Part shown: positions 15,550-23,016 of the stretch, piece after piece
Layout of the letters: each line of letters starts with the position of its first letter
Position numbering within the stretch: position 1 is the stretch's first letter
Source of the DNA: CAZTCJ01 sp964612085
GTDB taxonomy: Bacteria; Pseudomonadota; Alphaproteobacteria; JAJFIK01
Assembly (NCBI GenBank): GCA_964612085.1
Contig: CAZTCJ010000042.1
Span: 1 to 30,480, forward strand
Length of the DNA stretch: 30,480 bases
Direction: 5' to 3'
Translations under genes and position numbers: made by a program
Notes under the pieces: generated by a model
What the model saw: the letters and a program-made list of their open reading frames with translations, nothing else
Told to the model about the DNA's origin: nothing
The model's database searches: none

Positions 15550-16107
15550 TTACCCTTTCAGGCTTTCGACGGTGAGTTCGTGATTGGTGTAAACGCAGAT
15601 ATCGGCGGCGATGCCCATGGCCTTGCGCGCCACGCCTTCCGCATCGAGATCGCTGTCCATCAGGGCGCGGGCCGCGGCAAGCGCGTAATTGCCGCCCGAG
15701 CCGATCGCGGCCACGCCGCCGTCGGGCTCCAGCACGTCGCCCGTGCCGGTGAGCACCAGCGTCGCCTCGGTATTGGCGACGATCATCATGGCTTCCAGGC
15801 GACGCAGAAAACGGTCCGTACGCCAATCCTTGGCAAGCTCCACCGCCGCGCGGGTCAATTGTTTCGGATAGGTTTCGAGCTTTGCTTCCAGGCGCTCGAA
15901 CAGGGTCATGGCGTCAGCCGTCGCACCGGCGAAACCGGCGATGACATGGCCGCCGGAGCCGAGCGGGCGCACTTTGCGGGCCTTGCCCTTCATCACGGTC
16001 TGGCCCAGGGAAACCTGGCCGTCGCCCGCGATGACGACGCCGCCGTCCTTGCGGACCGCGAGAATGGTCGTGCCGTGAAGCTGGGGGGTGTTGGATGAAT
16101 CTGTCAT
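15550..16107 (-). CDS. hslV: HslV, peptidase subunit of the HslVU protease
   Basis: HslV is the proteasome-beta-like dodecameric peptidase. The 185-residue precursor carries a 12-residue propeptide ending in His-Gly; removal exposes the catalytic threonine of TTILAVRKDGGVVIAGDGQVSLG (Thr13). Other family features are KARKVRPL, HVIAGFAGATADAMTLFERLEAKLE, AVELAKDWRTDR, AIGSGGNYALAAARAL, and the ending ICVYTNHELTVESL. It heads the minus-strand hslV-hslU operon and diverges from hisB over a 174-bp gap. In many bacteria this operon is heat induced; I saw no convincing sigma-32 promoter in the gap. Confidence 0.97.
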   Translation of the reverse strand: MTDSSNTPQLHGTTILAVRKDGGVVIAGDGQVSLGQTVMKGKARKVRPLGSGGHVIAGFAGATADAMTLFERLEAKLETYPKQLTRAAVELAKDWRTDRFLRRLEAMMIVANTEATLVLTGTGDVLEPDGGVAAIGSGGNYALAAARALMDSDLDAEGVARKAMGIAADICVYTNHELTVESLKG

Positions 16108-16281
16108 TCTGGATTGTATAGCGCTGGGCTTCTTTCCGGTGCTGGTGGGCCGGGCAACCGCCCGGTGCCGTCACCATGTAACGCCTCCGCCCCCGCGATC
16201 AAGCCCAAGGCGCAGGCGCCATTTGCGCCATCCCGCCCGGCTCTGTATTGAAAAGCGAGAAATCACTCGCCCGGAGCCCCC

Positions 16282-16878
16282 ATGCGCAGCGCCACAGTCA
16301 CCCGCAAAACCAAGGAAACCGACATCGCGGTCACGCTCGATCTCGACGGCACCGGCCAGTCCGAGATCGCCACCGGTATCGGCTTCCTCGACCACATGCT
16401 CGATGCTTTTGCCAAACATGCGCTGATCGATCTGAAGCTCAGCGCCAAGGGCGATCTCCATGTGGATTTCCACCACACCACGGAAGACACCGGCATCGTG
16501 ATCGGCCAGGCGATGCGCCAGGCGCTCGGCGACCTCAGAGGCATCCGCCGGTTCGGGGCGGCGCAGATCCCCATGGACGAGGCCTTGTCCCGCGCCACGG
16601 TGGATATTTCCGGGCGGCCTTATCTTGTGTGGAAGGTGGCGTTCAGCCAGCCCAAACTGGGCGAGATGGATACCGAACTGTTCAAAGAATGGTTCCACGC
16701 CTTCGCGACCAATGCCGGTTTGACCCTTCACGTGGAAAGCCTTTATGGCGAGAACAACCATCACCGGGTGGAATCCTGCTACAAGGCCCTGGCGCGGGCG
16801 GTGCGTCAGGCGGTGGAGATCGATCCCCGGCTCCATAACGCCGTGCCGTCCACCAAAGGCAGCCTGGGGGAAAGCTGA
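16282..16878 (+). CDS. hisB: Imidazoleglycerol-phosphate dehydratase
   Basis: HisB dehydrates imidazole glycerol phosphate to imidazole acetol phosphate. At 198 residues this is the stand-alone dehydratase, without the phosphatase half found in E. coli HisB. Metal-binding motifs are clear: GIGFLDHMLDAFAKHALIDL, VDFHHTTEDTGIVIGQAM, GRPYLVWK, EWFHAFATNAGLTLHV, and GENNHHRVESCYKALARAVRQA. The ATG at 16282 gives the usual N-terminus (MRSATVTRKTKETDIAV). It opens the plus-strand his cluster hisB-hisH-hisA-hisF, 27 bp before hisH. Confidence 0.97.
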   Translation: MRSATVTRKTKETDIAVTLDLDGTGQSEIATGIGFLDHMLDAFAKHALIDLKLSAKGDLHVDFHHTTEDTGIVIGQAMRQALGDLRGIRRFGAAQIPMDEALSRATVDISGRPYLVWKVAFSQPKLGEMDTELFKEWFHAFATNAGLTLHVESLYGENNHHRVESCYKALARAVRQAVEIDPRLHNAVPSTKGSLGES

Positions 16879-16905
16879 CCCCGGCCAACACTCAAGATCC
16901 GAACC

Positions 16906-17583
16906 ATGAGCGTGACCCGGACCCTGGCCATTGTCGATTGCGGATCGGGCAATCTGCGCTCGGTGGAAAAGGCGTTCGAGCGGGCGGCGCATGATGCCGG
17001 CCAGACCCTCCGCGTCATCGTGACCCAGGATCCGGACGTGGTTTCCAGGGCCGACAGGCTGGTTCTGCCCGGTGTCGGGGCCTTTTCCGACTGCCGGGCG
17101 GGCCTGATCGGCATCGAAGGCATGCTGGAGGCGCTCGAAGAGGCGATTGGCTGGAAAGGGCGCCCGCTTCTGGGCATTTGCGTCGGCATGCAGCTCATGG
17201 CGACCCGCGGGCTCGAACATGGCCGCCATGAGGGGCTCGACTGGATCAAGGGCGAAGTGGTGCCGATCACGCCCGCCTCGCGCAAGACCACGCGGCCCTT
17301 CAAGGTGCCCCATCTGGGCTGGAACCTGCTGACCGTCAGACAGACCAGCCATCCGGTTTTGCGCGCCCTGCCCCAGGGAGCGGAAGGCCCTCACGTCTAT
17401 TTCGTCCATTCCTACCGGTTCGAGGCCCGCGATACGGCCTCCGTGCTGGCCACCACCGACTATGGCGGGCAGATTACCGCCGTTATTGGCCGCGATAATC
17501 TGATCGGGACCCAATTTCACCCTGAAAAAAGCCAGGGCGTCGGTCTCGCTCTGTTGAAAAATTTCCTGATGTGGTCGCCTTAA
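16906..17583 (+). CDS. hisH: Imidazole glycerol phosphate synthase, glutaminase subunit
   Basis: HisH hydrolyses glutamine and passes ammonia to HisF for imidazole ring closure. The 225-residue class I amidotransferase has the start IVDCGSGNLRSVEKAFERA, the PGVGAFSDC loop, the nucleophile elbow LLGICVGMQLM (catalytic Cys), HSYRFEA, and the His-Glu pair in GTQFHPEKSQGVGLALLKNFL. It is slightly longer than E. coli HisH. It lies between hisB and hisA, with 21 bp before hisA. Confidence 0.96.
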   Translation: MSVTRTLAIVDCGSGNLRSVEKAFERAAHDAGQTLRVIVTQDPDVVSRADRLVLPGVGAFSDCRAGLIGIEGMLEALEEAIGWKGRPLLGICVGMQLMATRGLEHGRHEGLDWIKGEVVPITPASRKTTRPFKVPHLGWNLLTVRQTSHPVLRALPQGAEGPHVYFVHSYRFEARDTASVLATTDYGGQITAVIGRDNLIGTQFHPEKSQGVGLALLKNFLMWSP

Positions 17584-17604
17584 TCAAAAGCAAGGTCGTC
17601 GAAA

Positions 17605-18333
17605 ATGATCCTTTTTCCCGCGATCGATCTCAAAGAAGGCCAATGCGTGCGCCTGGAACAGGGCGATATGGCCAGAACCACGGTTTTTAATGCCGATCCG
17701 GTGGCCCAGGCGGGTTCTTTCGAGGCCCTGGGCTTCGAATGGCTGCATCTGGTGGACCTGGATGGGGCGTTTGCAGGGGAACCGCGCAACGAAGAAGCGG
17801 TGATCGCCATCCGCGAGGCGGTCTCCATGCCGATCCAACTGGGCGGCGGCATCCGCGACCGCAACACGTTGGAGCGCTGGCTGGGCCTCGGCATCTCCCG
17901 GGTCGTGCTCGGCACCATCGCGGTCAAGGATCCTGATTTCGTGCACGAAGCGGCCAAGGCCCACCCGACCCATGTGGCCGTCGGCATCGATGCCCGCGAT
18001 GGCAAGGTGGCGGTCGAAGGCTGGGCCGAAACCTCGGAGCTCGATGCGGTCGACCTCGCCAAACGCTTCGAGGACGCGGGCGTCGCGGCCATTATCTATA
18101 CGGATATCGAGCGGGACGGTCTTCTGAGCGGCGTCAATGTGGAGGCGACCGAAGCGCTGGCGCAAGCCGTGTCGATCCCGGTGATCGCCTCGGGCGGTGT
18201 CGCCGGTCTGGACGACATTAAAGCCTTGAAGGCCCGCGAAGACACCGGAATCGCCGGTGCGGTGATCGGAAGAGCGCTTTACGACGGCCGTTTAAACCCT
18301 CAAGAAGCCCTTGCACTCGCTAGAAAGGCCTGA
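17605..18333 (+). CDS. hisA: ProFAR isomerase (phosphoribosylformimino-AICAR-P isomerase)
   Basis: HisA performs the Amadori rearrangement of ProFAR to PRFAR in histidine synthesis. The 242-residue (beta-alpha)8 barrel starts with ILFPAIDLKEGQCVRLEQGDM, whose Asp is the catalytic base. It continues with WLHLVDLDGAFAG, PIQLGGGIRD (first phosphate site), VAVGIDARDGKVAVEGWAE (second catalytic Asp), YTDIERDGLLSGVN, and PVIASGGVAGLDDI (second phosphate site). It is separated from hisF by three bases, and the two genes resemble each other as expected for HisA/HisF. Confidence 0.97.
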   Translation: MILFPAIDLKEGQCVRLEQGDMARTTVFNADPVAQAGSFEALGFEWLHLVDLDGAFAGEPRNEEAVIAIREAVSMPIQLGGGIRDRNTLERWLGLGISRVVLGTIAVKDPDFVHEAAKAHPTHVAVGIDARDGKVAVEGWAETSELDAVDLAKRFEDAGVAAIIYTDIERDGLLSGVNVEATEALAQAVSIPVIASGGVAGLDDIKALKAREDTGIAGAVIGRALYDGRLNPQEALALARKA

Positions 18334-18336
18334 TCC

Positions 18337-19095
18337 GTGCTCAAAGCCCGCATTATCCCCTGTCTGGACGTCAAGGACGGCCGTGTGGTCAAGGGAATCC
18401 AGTTTGTCGATCTGATCGACGCAGGGAACCCGGTGGAACAGGCCAAGCTCTACGATGCCGCAGGCGCCGACGAGCTGTGCCTGCTCGACATCTCGGCGAG
18501 CCATGAAGGGCGCGGGCCCCTGTTCGACGCGGTCAAATCCATCGCCGAGCAATGTTTCATGCCGCTCACCGTCGGCGGCGGCGTGCGCACCATCGAGGAC
18601 ATCCGCGCGCTCCTGCTGGCCGGCGCCGACAAGGTCTCGATCAACACGGCGGCGGTCCGCTCCACCGCCTTCGTGGAAGAAGCGGCCCGGAAATTCGGCA
18701 GCCAATGCATCGTGGTGGCGATCGACGCCCGCCAGACCGGCGAGCGCACCTGGGAGATTTTCACCCATGGGGGCCGGGAAGCGACCGGCATTGACGCGGT
18801 CGGCTTCGCCAGGACCGTCTCCGATCTGGGCGCGGGCGAGATCCTGCTCACCTCCATGGACCGGGACGGCACCAAGAACGGGTTCGATCTCGATCTGACC
18901 CTCGCGGTGGCCCGCGCGGTGCCGGTGCCGGTGATCGCCTCGGGCGGCGTTGGCACCCTCGATCACCTGGTGGACGGGATTGAGAAAGGCGGCGCCGATG
19001 CGGTGCTGGCCGCTTCCATCTTTCATTTCGGCACCCACACGATCCCGGAAGCCAAGGCCCATATGGCCCGGGCGGGCGTGCCCATGCGGCTGTGA
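18337..19095 (+). CDS. hisF: Imidazole glycerol phosphate synthase, cyclase subunit
   Basis: HisF closes the imidazole ring using ammonia from HisH, yielding imidazole glycerol phosphate and AICAR. The 252-residue barrel begins with a GTG start; GAAAGG lies 8 nt upstream and the frame gives the standard MLKARIIPCLDVKDGRVVKGIQF with the catalytic Asp in CLDVKDG. Other features are ELCLLDISASHEGR, PLTVGGGVRTIEDI, VVAIDAR (second catalytic Asp), GAGEILLTSMDRDGTKNGFD, PVIASGGVGTLDHL, and AASIFHFGTHTIPEAKAHM. It is the last gene of the contiguous hisBHAF block; hisE is further downstream. Confidence 0.97.
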   Translation: MLKARIIPCLDVKDGRVVKGIQFVDLIDAGNPVEQAKLYDAAGADELCLLDISASHEGRGPLFDAVKSIAEQCFMPLTVGGGVRTIEDIRALLLAGADKVSINTAAVRSTAFVEEAARKFGSQCIVVAIDARQTGERTWEIFTHGGREATGIDAVGFARTVSDLGAGEILLTSMDRDGTKNGFDLDLTLAVARAVPVPVIASGGVGTLDHLVDGIEKGGADAVLAASIFHFGTHTIPEAKAHMARAGVPMRL

Positions 19096-19186
19096 CGGCC
19101 GCTTCCGCCCGCGCCACTCGCCTTGCCACGGAATCTCCATGAAGTAAGACAACCCTAGGGTATCGTAACGGTCATGGAGCCACATC

Positions 19187-19363
19187 ATGGAACTCCACCG
19201 CATCCCCAACGACATCGCCAAGGACCACTGGACCAAATTCGCCCGGTCCCGCGAGATCCGGTGCACGGTCTGCGGTCACTACATTTCTTACGCCGACCGC
19301 GAGATCTATTACGCCACCAAGCGATGTTCCGAACACCAGCACGTGCCTGAACCCGTATCCTGA
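19187..19363 (+). CDS. Small zinc-ribbon-like protein (58 residues)
   Basis: The gene encodes a 58-residue basic/aromatic protein, MELHRIPNDIAKDHWTKFAR then IRCTVCGHYISYADREIYYATKR cut by CSEHQH. It carries a CxxC pair (Cys26, Cys29) and a later Cys plus His cluster (C-x2-H-x-H, about residues 48-53), suggesting a single bound zinc ion. A GGAG sequence lies 8 nt before the ATG, and a strong intrinsic terminator follows the stop by six bases. Both support a real short gene transcribed alone or with hisF. I do not recognise the family. The coding direction, termination signal and metal-site pattern are visible; the zinc role is inferred. Confidence 0.75.
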   Translation: MELHRIPNDIAKDHWTKFARSREIRCTVCGHYISYADREIYYATKRCSEHQHVPEPVS

Positions 19364-19369
19364 AGAAAG

Positions 19370-19393
19370 GCCGGTCGATTGACCGGCTTTTTT
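19370..19393 (+). terminator. Strong intrinsic terminator after the small zinc-ribbon gene
   Basis: A perfect 7-bp GC-rich stem GCCGGTC/GACCGGC with a GATT loop is followed directly by six T residues. It starts six bases past the stop codon of the 58-residue gene, ends the his/zinc-ribbon transcript, and separates it from the CYTH-CHAD gene. Confidence 0.9.
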
Positions 19394-19638
19394 GCATTTG
19401 GAGCATATGGTCCGGAGGCAGCGATACGCCTGATTCGCCTACCCAGCCGTCAAGTGCAATCAGGGCTTGCATGGGAATAAGACGACTGTTTCATAAAACT
19501 GTCACATCATGGGCAGAACGGTATTTGTGTGCGCCAGCCCTTGCTTTATCCTAAGGGAGCTTGGTTGGGGCTTCGGCTTCAGGTTGTGACCTGCGGGCGA
19601 AGTCTTGGGTAAACGGGTTTTTGAGCGTGGGGGTCTTC

Positions 19639-21192
19639 ATGGGTGCCGCGCCCGACCGCGAGCGGGAACTGTGTCTCGCGATCGCGCCCGCGCAATTGCC
19701 GGGGCTGCGGTCTTTCGCACCGGTGGCCCAGGCCCTTGCCGCGCCGCCGGAGGCTCTTGAGACGGCCTATTACGACACGGGCGATCAGGCCTTCCGGCGC
19801 CGCGGCTTTGCCCTGCGCCTGCGCTGGGACAATGGCGCCATCCTCCAGACGGTCAAAACGGCGGGGACGGATCATGCGGGCCTGAAGGACCGCCGCGAGA
19901 TCGAAACCGAACTCGAGACAGGCATTCCCGACCCGGCGCGGATTACGGACGAGACAATCCGCACCCTGATTCTCGACCAGCTTGCGGTCAAGGATCTCAA
20001 GCGCCTGTTCCGGACGAGAATCGCCCGCCGCCGGATCAAGTTCGCCGTTGCTTCCGGAACCATCGTCGAGGTCGCCATCGATCAGGGCGAGATTTGTGCC
20101 GGAGCGGCCCGGGAAACCGTCTCGGAAATCGAGCTTGAGCTGAAAAAGGGCGATCCGGAAGGCCTGTTCTTCCTGGCCCGTCAGATTGCCGACCTCGTGC
20201 CGGTCCGCATCAACGGGCAGAGCAAGGCCGATCGGGGTTATGCCCTGGCCTGCGGCGAACCGGTTAAACCGGTCAAGGCGATCAGGATCGTGCTCGGTCC
20301 GGAAGCTACGGCCGAAGAGGCCTTTATCCAGGCGGTAACCGCCAGCGCCGGTCAACTCATCGCCAATGAACCCAGCGTCCTTTTCAGGCGCGACGATGAA
20401 GGCGTGCATCAGATGCGCGTGTCCTTGCGGCGCATGCGGGCCGCCATGGGGATTTTCCGCAAACCCATCGGCAGGCCGCTTCTCGGGCCGCTTCAGCAAC
20501 GGGCCAGCGCCATCGCGCGCAACCTCGGCACGGTCCGCGATCTGGATGTGCTGGTTGGCGATGTCATCGCGCCCGCCGGCGCGCCCGATGATCCGTGTAT
20601 GGTCCATATGATCGAGGTGGTGGAAAGCCATCGCGCTGAAGCTTGGGACGGTCTTGTGGGCGGCCTGTCCGCCACCAGCCAGACCGCCGGGCTGGTCTTG
20701 CATCTGGGTCATTTCCTGGAAACCCGTCCGTGGGCGAAGCGTGGCAAGGCGAAAATCCTGAAAGGGCCCGCGCGCGATTATGCGGCGTCGGTGCTGGCGG
20801 TGCGAGCCGCGCGGGTCCAGGACTGGGGTGCGCGTCTTGAGAGCCTCACGATCGACGAGCGCCACAGGATGCGGATCGAGATCAAGAAATTGCGCTATGC
20901 GGGTGAATTCTTCGCAAGCCTCTACGAGGCGGACGCGGTCCAGCGCTATCTGCGCAGCCTGAGCCAGCTTCAGGACACTTTCGGCGCGCTCAACGATGTG
21001 GAGACGGCCCGGCGTCTCCTGCCCGCCCTGGCGCCGCCCAGCATTCACGCGGATCTGCAATATGCCGCCGGTGTGGCGCGGGTGCTCGAATGGCATGAAG
21101 CGCGCGCGGCGCGGCAATGGCAGAAGGCCGCCAAGCGCTGGCGGCGCTTCGAGGACATCCCGCCATTTTGGCAACCGCTCTCCCGAAGGTAA
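19639..21192 (+). CDS. CYTH and CHAD domain protein
   Basis: The 517-residue protein has an N-terminal CYTH (triphosphate tunnel) domain, about residues 1-205, with YYDTGDQAFRRRGFALRLR, LKDRREIETEL, VEVAIDQGEI and SEIELELKKGD. A C-terminal CHAD helical domain, about 225-510, has HQMRVSLRRMRAA (His257), RNLGTVRDLDVL, HRMRIEIKKLRYAGEFF and LSQLQDTFGALND. CYTH domains hydrolyse inorganic triphosphate or related substrates; CHAD domains bind polyphosphate. The usual start motif ExExK reads ERELC here (residues 8-12), so the metal/phosphate-site lysine is a cysteine. The frame is open from 19561. I prefer the ATG at 19639, just after a GGGGG ribosome site, because it begins directly at the CYTH motif. 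It sits between the his block and hisE. Confidence 0.9.
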   Translation: MGAAPDRERELCLAIAPAQLPGLRSFAPVAQALAAPPEALETAYYDTGDQAFRRRGFALRLRWDNGAILQTVKTAGTDHAGLKDRREIETELETGIPDPARITDETIRTLILDQLAVKDLKRLFRTRIARRRIKFAVASGTIVEVAIDQGEICAGAARETVSEIELELKKGDPEGLFFLARQIADLVPVRINGQSKADRGYALACGEPVKPVKAIRIVLGPEATAEEAFIQAVTASAGQLIANEPSVLFRRDDEGVHQMRVSLRRMRAAMGIFRKPIGRPLLGPLQQRASAIARNLGTVRDLDVLVGDVIAPAGAPDDPCMVHMIEVVESHRAEAWDGLVGGLSATSQTAGLVLHLGHFLETRPWAKRGKAKILKGPARDYAASVLAVRAARVQDWGARLESLTIDERHRMRIEIKKLRYAGEFFASLYEADAVQRYLRSLSQLQDTFGALNDVETARRLLPALAPPSIHADLQYAAGVARVLEWHEARAARQWQKAAKRWRRFEDIPPFWQPLSRR

Positions 21193-21231
21193 GATGCAGG
21201 CCGTCCGTTCTTGCAGTAACAAGGCTTGCCC

Positions 21232-21585
21232 ATGAGTACCGACCCATCCTTCGACCGCCTGTCGGCGGTGCTGACGCGTCTGGCCGCCGTGATCGAGAGC
21301 CGTAAAGGGGCCGATCCCGGCACCTCTTACGTGGCTTCGCGCTTCGCCAAGGGCGTGGAGCACTGCGCCAAGAAAGTCGGCGAGGAAGCGGTGGAAACGG
21401 CTCTGGCCGCCGCCGCCGCGCCCGGCGAAGGCACGGTGCTGCGGGCGGCGGAGGAATCCGCCGACCTGCTCTTTCACTTGCTGATCTTGTGGTCGGCGAT
21501 CGGCGTCACCCCGGATCAGGTGGCCGCCGAACTGGCGCGCCGGGAAGGCACATCGGGCCATGCCGAGAAAGCAGGCCGCAGCTAG
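21232..21585 (+). CDS. hisE: Phosphoribosyl-ATP pyrophosphatase
   Basis: HisE removes pyrophosphate from phosphoribosyl-ATP, the second step of histidine synthesis. The 117-residue MazG-like protein shows the family core SYVASRFAKGVEHCAKKVGEEAVETALAAA, with Glu residues for metal binding, then RAAEESADLLFHLLILWSAIG and VAAELARREGTSGHAEKAGR. The ATG at 21232 is preferred over the one at 21226, which adds only two residues. It lies 39 bp after the CYTH-CHAD gene rather than directly after hisF, where many relatives place it. Confidence 0.95.
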   Translation: MSTDPSFDRLSAVLTRLAAVIESRKGADPGTSYVASRFAKGVEHCAKKVGEEAVETALAAAAAPGEGTVLRAAEESADLLFHLLILWSAIGVTPDQVAAELARREGTSGHAEKAGRS

Positions 21586-21614
21586 CTCCTGTCGGAGCGA
21601 TATGGAGGGCTCAT

Positions 21615-23009
21615 ATGCTCAAGCACATTTCATCCCTGGCCGCTCTGGCCCTCGTCGCGGGTCTTTTGAGCGCGTGCGGCGAGCAGGCGGACGATACGGC
21701 CTCGGACGAGGCGGACACAACGGTGCTGGAAGACGGTGCCGTTGATGCAGCAGAAGAGATGTTCGCGGAAGAAGACGAGATCGTCTCCGATCTGGAGTCG
21801 CTCGACGACGCGGCGGAACGCATGGTCAAGCTGGCGCTGCGTCTGGGCGAACTCGATCCGGATTTCGTGGATGCCTATACGGGCCCCGAGGAATGGCGCG
21901 CGGAAGCGCAGGCCACGGAGCAAACCTTCGAGGCGATCCGCGCCGATGCCCGCGACCTTATGGTTTCGCTCGACGGCATTACCTATGCGGACGATCTGGA
22001 GGCCATGCGCGGGTCCTACATCAGCCGCACCTTGCGGGCGCTCGAGGCCCGCGCGGCGATCGTGTCCGGCGAGCCCATGCCGTTCGATGAGGAAACCCTG
22101 GCGATCTATGACGCTGTCGCGCCCCAATATGATCTAACGGATTTCGAGGCGGCCATCGCGGAAATCGAGGCGCTGCTGCCGGGCGACGGCCCGCTCAATG
22201 AGCGGATGGATGCCTTCCGCAACAGCCTGGCCATCCCTGAGGACCGCATGCGGCAAGTGTTCGACGCGGCCATCGCGGAATGCCGGGTGCGGACGAAAGA
22301 CCGGATCCCCATGCCCGAGGACGAAAGCTTCGTGCTTGAGTTCGTCACCGACAAGGCCTGGAGCGGCTACAACTGGTATCAGGGCGATTATGTCAGCCTC
22401 ATTCAGGTCAACACCGACCTGCCGATCATCATCGACCGGGCCGTCGATCTGGGCTGCCATGAAGGCTATCCGGGCCACCACACCTATGGCGTGGTCCGTG
22501 AGCGCGATTTCCTGCGTGACAAGGGCTGGATCGAATATTCCGTACAGCCCTTGTTCGGGCCTCAGGGGCCGATCGCGGAAGGCTCGGCCAATTACGGCAT
22601 CGAACTGGCCTTTCCGGGCGGTGAGAAAATCACCTTCGAGCGGGATATGCTGTTCCCCATGCTGGGCTTCGATCCGGCGGACGCGGACAAGCTCGACCGG
22701 CTCAACGATCTGCGCCGCACACTGTCCAATGCCGGCGTTCATTTCGGCCGGCTTTATCTCGACGGCGCGATCACCGGTGAAGAGTATATCGAAGGGGTGA
22801 TGACCTATCAGCTCAACACGCGTCAGCGGGCCGAGCAGCGGCTGCGCTTCGTCGAGAAATATCGCAGCTACATCATCAACTACACGGTCGGCCTGGATAT
22901 CGTGCGGGACTATATCGACCGGGAAGCGGGCGACGACGAGGCCGCCCGCTGGGACATCTTCACCCAGCTTCTGAACACGCCGATCACAGCGTCCGATCTG
23001 GTGGAATAA
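21615..23009 (+). CDS. DUF885 lipoprotein, putative zinc peptidase-like
   Basis: The 464-residue protein begins at the ATG at 21615, with GGAGGG shortly upstream. It has a lipoprotein signal LALVAGLLSAC (lipidated Cys21), then an unusually acidic stretch of about 40 residues rich in Asp and Glu before the folded part. The body fits the DUF885 family: TYADDLEAMRGSYISR, YNWYQGDYVSLIQVNTDLP, the motif CHEGYPGHHTYG (His282, Glu283, His288), and AEGSANYGIEL (Glu322). These are the expected zinc ligands and catalytic Glu of a gluzincin-like fold, but no activity is established for the family as a whole. The gene starts 29 bp after hisE and converges on the PfkB kinase gene. The lipid anchor places it in the periplasm or outer membrane. 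Confidence 0.88.
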   Translation: MLKHISSLAALALVAGLLSACGEQADDTASDEADTTVLEDGAVDAAEEMFAEEDEIVSDLESLDDAAERMVKLALRLGELDPDFVDAYTGPEEWRAEAQATEQTFEAIRADARDLMVSLDGITYADDLEAMRGSYISRTLRALEARAAIVSGEPMPFDEETLAIYDAVAPQYDLTDFEAAIAEIEALLPGDGPLNERMDAFRNSLAIPEDRMRQVFDAAIAECRVRTKDRIPMPEDESFVLEFVTDKAWSGYNWYQGDYVSLIQVNTDLPIIIDRAVDLGCHEGYPGHHTYGVVRERDFLRDKGWIEYSVQPLFGPQGPIAEGSANYGIELAFPGGEKITFERDMLFPMLGFDPADADKLDRLNDLRRTLSNAGVHFGRLYLDGAITGEEYIEGVMTYQLNTRQRAEQRLRFVEKYRSYIINYTVGLDIVRDYIDREAGDDEAARWDIFTQLLNTPITASDLVE

Positions 23010-23016
23010 CCCGGAT

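Noticed and set aside
16150..16165. CCGGGC-AACC-GCCCGG hairpin between hslV and hisB
   Set aside because: It is a single 6-bp GC stem in a GC-rich genome without other regulatory signals; no heat-shock promoter could be confirmed beside it.
19579..21561. Long minus-strand open frame opposite the CYTH-CHAD and hisE genes
   Set aside because: It is the shadow of two well-supported plus-strand genes; its translation shows no family motif.
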